Source of the DNA: Paraburkholderia sp.
Lineage (GTDB): Bacteria > Pseudomonadota > Gammaproteobacteria > Burkholderiales > Burkholderiaceae
Reading direction: 5' to 3'
Length of the DNA: 60,048 bases
Assembly (NCBI RefSeq): GCF_004298475.1
Contig: NZ_SCRP01000030.1
Location: forward strand, 1-60,048
Shown here: piece after piece, positions 56,972-60,048 of the stretch
Layout of the letters: each line of letters opens with the position of its first letter
How positions within the stretch are numbered: position 1 is the stretch's first letter
The notes under the pieces: generated by a model
Databases searched by the model: none
What the model saw: the letters and a program-made list of their open reading frames with translations, nothing else
Told to the model about the DNA's origin: nothing
Position numbers and translations under genes: made by a program

Positions 56972-57274
56972 CGCGTCTCGTCAGCCCTCGAAAGTGAATG
57001 GCCCCGCACAACCGCACGTCGCGGCGTGCAATAGAAACCATAGGAACCGGCGCCGCACAGACGCGGCGCACGCAGTCGTAGCGTGGTGGAGTACGAAACG
57101 GTCAGGCACCGCGCCGAAGGCGGCGCAGGCGTGCTTTAGCTGCAATGATGCAACAATCCCGCAGTTATTGACCGATCATGACCAAGATTGTTGTTGATAT
57201 GACCATTATAGGCCGATTCGAGATAGACGCGCGCCCAGCCTCGCGCGACCGGGCAGCAGGGTGCACGTCGTAGA

Positions 57275-57307
57275 GGATTCACGCCGGATTCGCGCCGGAT
57301 TCGTGAC
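57275..57307. repeat. 11-bp tandem repeat
   Basis: GGATTCACGCC, GGATTCGCGCC, GGATTCGTGAC in tandem, ending 16 bp from the stop of the 57323-57634 gene on its downstream side. Confidence 0.88.
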
Positions 57308-57322
57308 AGGAACGCGCCGGGC

Positions 57323-57634
57323 TCAAGCGTTGCCGTGCGGAAACGGCCAGGGCGCACCGGCCGCGCCGTTGCTCTGACCAGACGCTGCCGCGCCCGATGC
57401 CCTGGCAGCCGACAGACCCGACACGCCCGCGCTGGAGGCAGTCGCTCCGGCGACACTGCCGCCGTCTGCGTCGAGCGCGCCGCCCTCGCCTTCCCAGCGG
57501 CTCAAGTCACGGTGATAGCTAATGCGCTGCGCCCGATGGCGCTGCGACCAGCGCCAGGCCATCATCCCGGCCGTCGCGCCGAGCGCGCCAACGGCAAGCA
57601 ATGCGCTCACCAGATTCGTTCTGTTCTTCGACAT
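57323..57634 (-). CDS. Small membrane-anchored hypothetical protein
   Basis: A 103-residue protein with one N-terminal membrane helix (NLVSALLAVGALGATAGMMAW, residues ~7-27), a basic stretch, then a low-complexity Ala/Ser/Gly tail. GGAGG precedes ATG 57634 by seven bases. No family recognised. It lies between the two sigma-54 activator genes. Confidence 0.6.
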   Translation of the reverse strand: MSKNRTNLVSALLAVGALGATAGMMAWRWSQRHRAQRISYHRDLSRWEGEGGALDADGGSVAGATASSAGVSGLSAARASGAAASGQSNGAAGAPWPFPHGNA

Positions 57635-58074
57635 GTCGCATCCTCCGGATCTTGCCGTGCATCTTGCCATGTAGCGTCCCGTCCCGGTCAACACCGGGAT
57701 CGTGCGGTAAGGCACCGCCCGTATACCGTCGATCCGGGCGAGCGTCGCGAGTTCCACAGCAGGATTCGTGCCGGATGTGCGAAGATCGGCCAACATCGTA
57801 CCGACATACGTGTACGCCAAGGTAACTGCGCAATGACAGCACAGCGCGAACGTCCGTCTGACAGGGCGTCGATTGCCCTGCGGCGTGTCACGGTGGTTAA
57901 ATATTCAGGCGATGCAGACCATGCGGCCGTCGGCGCAGCTTCTCCCGTGCCAGTCCTGGACGGCCATGTCCGAACCGCGCCCCGGCCGCTCGCCGTACGA
58001 CGGCATGACGTTATGCCGTCGTGACAATGCAGCCGCTCAACGGCGTAAGCCCCCTTTTCAGGACGGAATAGCTT
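57635..58074. other. Intergenic region upstream of second sigma-54 activator
   Basis: In 440 bp I see no convincing gene; short open frames lack ribosome-binding sites and gene-like composition. No clear -24/-12 promoter was found. Confidence 0.5.
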
Positions 58075-59151
58075 ATGGCGCAAATCGAGCCGGGCACGCC
58101 CGCCGCCGATCGCAACACGCGCAACAAGCGCAACGAAAGAGAGGACAACGGCGCGCGCGTCGCCGGACTGGAGTCGTTTGGGCGGCTCTACGGTTCATCC
58201 CCGGTGATGCAGGAGCTCTACGCGCAGATCGGATGCGTGGCGGCCACCGACGCCACCGCGCTGATCGTCGGCGAATCGGGCACGGGCAAGGAACTCGTGG
58301 CGCGCACCATTCACGATCTGAGCGCGCGGCGCGACGGTCCGTTCATCCCCGTCAACTGCGGCGCGATCCCCGACGATCTGATCGAGGCCGAACTGTTCGG
58401 CCACGAGAAAGGCAGCTTCACGGGCGCGGTGCAGGCGCGCGACGGGCACTTCGAGCACGCGCGCGGCGGCACGCTGTTCCTCGACGAAATCACCGAAATG
58501 TCGTTGCTCCACCAGGTGAAGCTGCTGCGCGCGCTCGAAACCGGCGACTACTTTCCGGTGGGCGGCAACGAGGCGATCCACGGCGACGTGCGCGTCATCG
58601 CCGCGACCAACCGCGATCCCGTTACCGCCGTCAAGGAAAGCTGCCTGCGCGAAGACCTGATGTACCGCCTTGCCGTGTTTCCGCTGCGCGTGCCGCCGCT
58701 GCGCGAGCGCGGGCACGACCGCGAACTGCTGGCGCAACTGTTTCTCGCCGAACTCAACGAGCAGGAACGCTCGCAGAAGGCCTTCAGCAAGCGCGCGCTG
58801 GAAGCGGTGCGCAACTGGTCGTGGCCCGGCAACGTGCGCGAGTTGAAGAACGCCGTCTATCGGGCGTTCATCCTCGCGGAAAAAGCCGTGGAGATCACCC
58901 ATCCCCAACTGGTGCCGCGTGTGAAGAAGCCGGTCACGCAGGGCGATGCGATGAGCGTCTGGATCGGCACGCCGCTCGCCGACGCGCAAAAGCAGATCAT
59001 CCTCGGCACACTTAAATATTGCGGCGGCGACAAGCGCCTTGCGGCGCGCACGCTGGGCGTGAGCCTCAAGACGCTCTATAACCGTCTCGGCAGCTACGGC
59101 GCGGACGATGGCATCGACGACGAAGACGACCGCACGCGCGATAGCCGTTGA
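58075..59151 (+). CDS. Sigma-54-dependent activator lacking a receiver domain
   Basis: A 358-residue AAA+ activator with GESGTGKE Walker A, GSFTGA loop, LFLDEITEM Walker B, and a Fis-type helix-turn-helix. The first ~35 residues are hydrophilic and contain no sensory domain, so it may be constitutively active or controlled by a partner protein, like PspF/HrpS-type activators. The C-terminal GTPLADAQKQIILGTLKYCG closely parallels GTSLADADRQLILATLEQCG of the neighbouring response regulator, indicating paralogy. Confidence 0.92.
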   Translation: MAQIEPGTPAADRNTRNKRNEREDNGARVAGLESFGRLYGSSPVMQELYAQIGCVAATDATALIVGESGTGKELVARTIHDLSARRDGPFIPVNCGAIPDDLIEAELFGHEKGSFTGAVQARDGHFEHARGGTLFLDEITEMSLLHQVKLLRALETGDYFPVGGNEAIHGDVRVIAATNRDPVTAVKESCLREDLMYRLAVFPLRVPPLRERGHDRELLAQLFLAELNEQERSQKAFSKRALEAVRNWSWPGNVRELKNAVYRAFILAEKAVEITHPQLVPRVKKPVTQGDAMSVWIGTPLADAQKQIILGTLKYCGGDKRLAARTLGVSLKTLYNRLGSYGADDGIDDEDDRTRDSR

Positions 59152-59249
59152 GCGCGGCGGCATCAGCGTGATGCCGCCAGCGCGCGGATGCAAATGCGCA
59201 GCGGCTGCTGCGGCGCGCGTGAATCAGTACGCTTTCGCGCCGCATCCAT

Positions 59250-59275
59250 AAAAAAATGGCCGCCGGAGCGACCAT
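59250..59275 (-). terminator. Terminator of ABC ATPase gene
   Basis: Minus-strand stem GGTCGC/GCGGCC (with G-U pair; 59257-59274) followed by a run of six or seven T, 35 bp past the gene's stop. Confidence 0.75.
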
Positions 59276-59308
59276 TGAGCGACCGTTTTTCCGTATGCCG
59301 CGAAGCGC

Positions 59309-60048
59309 TCAGGACTCCACGTCTTCGAGGCTGAAAATTTCCGACTGGTCGTTGTACGAGAAGATCTCGCCGTAACGGCCCCAGTCGATCACCGTGTCGA
59401 GCGTCTCCTCGGCGGCGCCGTCGGACAGGAAGTCTTCCAGTTCCTGCTCGAAGCGCACGCGCGGCGCACGATGTCCAGGCCGCTCGCCGAGCACCTTCTT
59501 GATGCGCGCCGCGAGCGGCACGTTGCGCAGCAGATGCTCCGCGAACATCATCTTGCGCTCCTGCGTGCCGAACTCGGCGAACACGCGCGCGGGCGGCGTG
59601 AGCAGCACGTCGCCTTCGCGCACGTCGGCGAAACCGAGGTGCTGCAGCACTTCCGCAATCGGGAACAGATCGTCGACTTCCAGATGCAGCGAGCGCGCGA
59701 TTTCCGGCATGTCGGCGCGGCCATGATACGGCGCGGTCGCGAGCGTTTCGATCAGACCGGCCATCAGGTTGGTCGACACGCGCGGCAGCCAGCTGCCGAG
59801 TTCCAGCCCCTTCTTCGTCGTCTCGCCGGTCTGGCGGGCGGTCATCTTCGCGTAGATATCGTCGACGAGCTTGCGGAATTCCGGGTCCAGACGATTGCGC
59901 GGATGCTTGAACGGCACCTTGATTTCGGCGACGACACGGCCCGGATTCGACGACAGCACGAGAATGCGGTCGCACATGAACACCGCTTCTTCGATGTTGT
60001 GCGTGACGATCAGCACCGACTTGATCGGCAGGCGGCCCTGGGTCCACA
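59309..60048 (-). CDS. ABC transporter ATPase with AAA-associated C-terminal domain (partial)
   Basis: This is the C-terminal ~246 residues of a nitrate/sulfonate/taurine-type ABC ATPase; the 5' end lies beyond the window. The piece opens with the H-loop region SVLIVTHNIEEAVFMCDRIL and continues into a long C-terminal AAA-associated domain (PYHGRADMPEIARSLHLEVDDLFPIAEVLQHLGF...). The latter is found in ATPases paired with NitT/TauT-like permeases. Reading is open to the window edge without a stop. Substrate unknown. Confidence 0.9.
   Translation of the reverse strand, partial: WTQGRLPIKSVLIVTHNIEEAVFMCDRILVLSSNPGRVVAEIKVPFKHPRNRLDPEFRKLVDDIYAKMTARQTGETTKKGLELGSWLPRVSTNLMAGLIETLATAPYHGRADMPEIARSLHLEVDDLFPIAEVLQHLGFADVREGDVLLTPPARVFAEFGTQERKMMFAEHLLRNVPLAARIKKVLGERPGHRAPRVRFEQELEDFLSDGAAEETLDTVIDWGRYGEIFSYNDQSEIFSLEDVES

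Noticed and set aside
57335..58024. 229-codon plus-strand frame over the 57.3-58.0 kb gap
   Set aside because: No ribosome-binding site, Arg/His-rich shadow composition, and its first half is antisense to the membrane-anchored protein.

Overview
The window is high-GC proteobacterial DNA with a Burkholderiaceae gene set. Indicators are an intracellular PHB depolymerase whose catalytic residues fall at the same positions as in Cupriavidus PhaZ, MctP with DUF3311, DUF3562, DUF3079, DUF1841, a stand-alone RsxB next to nth, and a Dcm/Vsr pair. Paraburkholderia or a close relative is the best guess, by inference. Most of the window is ordinary chromosomal housekeeping and metabolic DNA. No transposase, integrase or CRISPR array was seen.

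Layout. 0-10.4 kb: FtsK-type DNA translocase, a secreted beta-propeller lactonase, a DUF3096 peptide, a GH15 glycosidase, PhaZ, and a convergent TetR regulator. 10.4-19.6 kb: rsxB-nth-DUF1841, two secreted c-type cytochromes, a MoxR ATPase/GNAT/VWA trio, benE and transaldolase. 19.9-24.8 kb: VOC protein, FUSC membrane protein, DUF3311-mctP monocarboxylate transporter and a spermidine-synthase-like protein. 24.9-27.9 kb: a visibly more A+T-rich islet with DUF3562, DUF3079, a DUF2846 lipoprotein, ccdAB, and three copies (one intact, two truncated) of a DNA-deoxyinosine glycosylase gene. 27.9-35.6 kb: ubiC, heat-shock htpG, and a MocR-type regulator divergent from an EamA exporter, an aminotransferase and RidA. 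35.9-46.3 kb: Cache-GGDEF-EAL protein, CopD-like protein, topoisomerase IV (parE-parC), ABC-F Uup and DUF4399. 46.5-50.7 kb: rubredoxin, tRNA-Arg(CCT), two small unknown proteins, dcm-vsr and a YbhB protein. 50.8-60 kb: DHA2 exporter, glycine-zipper protein, otsA, two small unknown proteins, two sigma-54 activators, and the 3' part of an ABC ATPase gene cut by the window edge.

Functional links. OtsA and the GH15 enzyme may act on trehalose or maltooligosaccharide pools. PhaZ mobilises PHB. RidA next to a PLP aminotransferase and a PLP-dependent regulator suggests coupled amino-acid handling. Vsr repairs the T:G mismatches that arise from Dcm methylation.

The strongest unexplained signal is a window-wide habit of very short tandem duplications (about 9-20 bp, 2-6 units) at gene junctions. 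Many lie within about 50 bp of a stop codon and some overlap the stop. The second is the glycosylase-remnant/ccdAB islet, with a 68-bp perfect direct repeat flanking the toxin-antitoxin pair.
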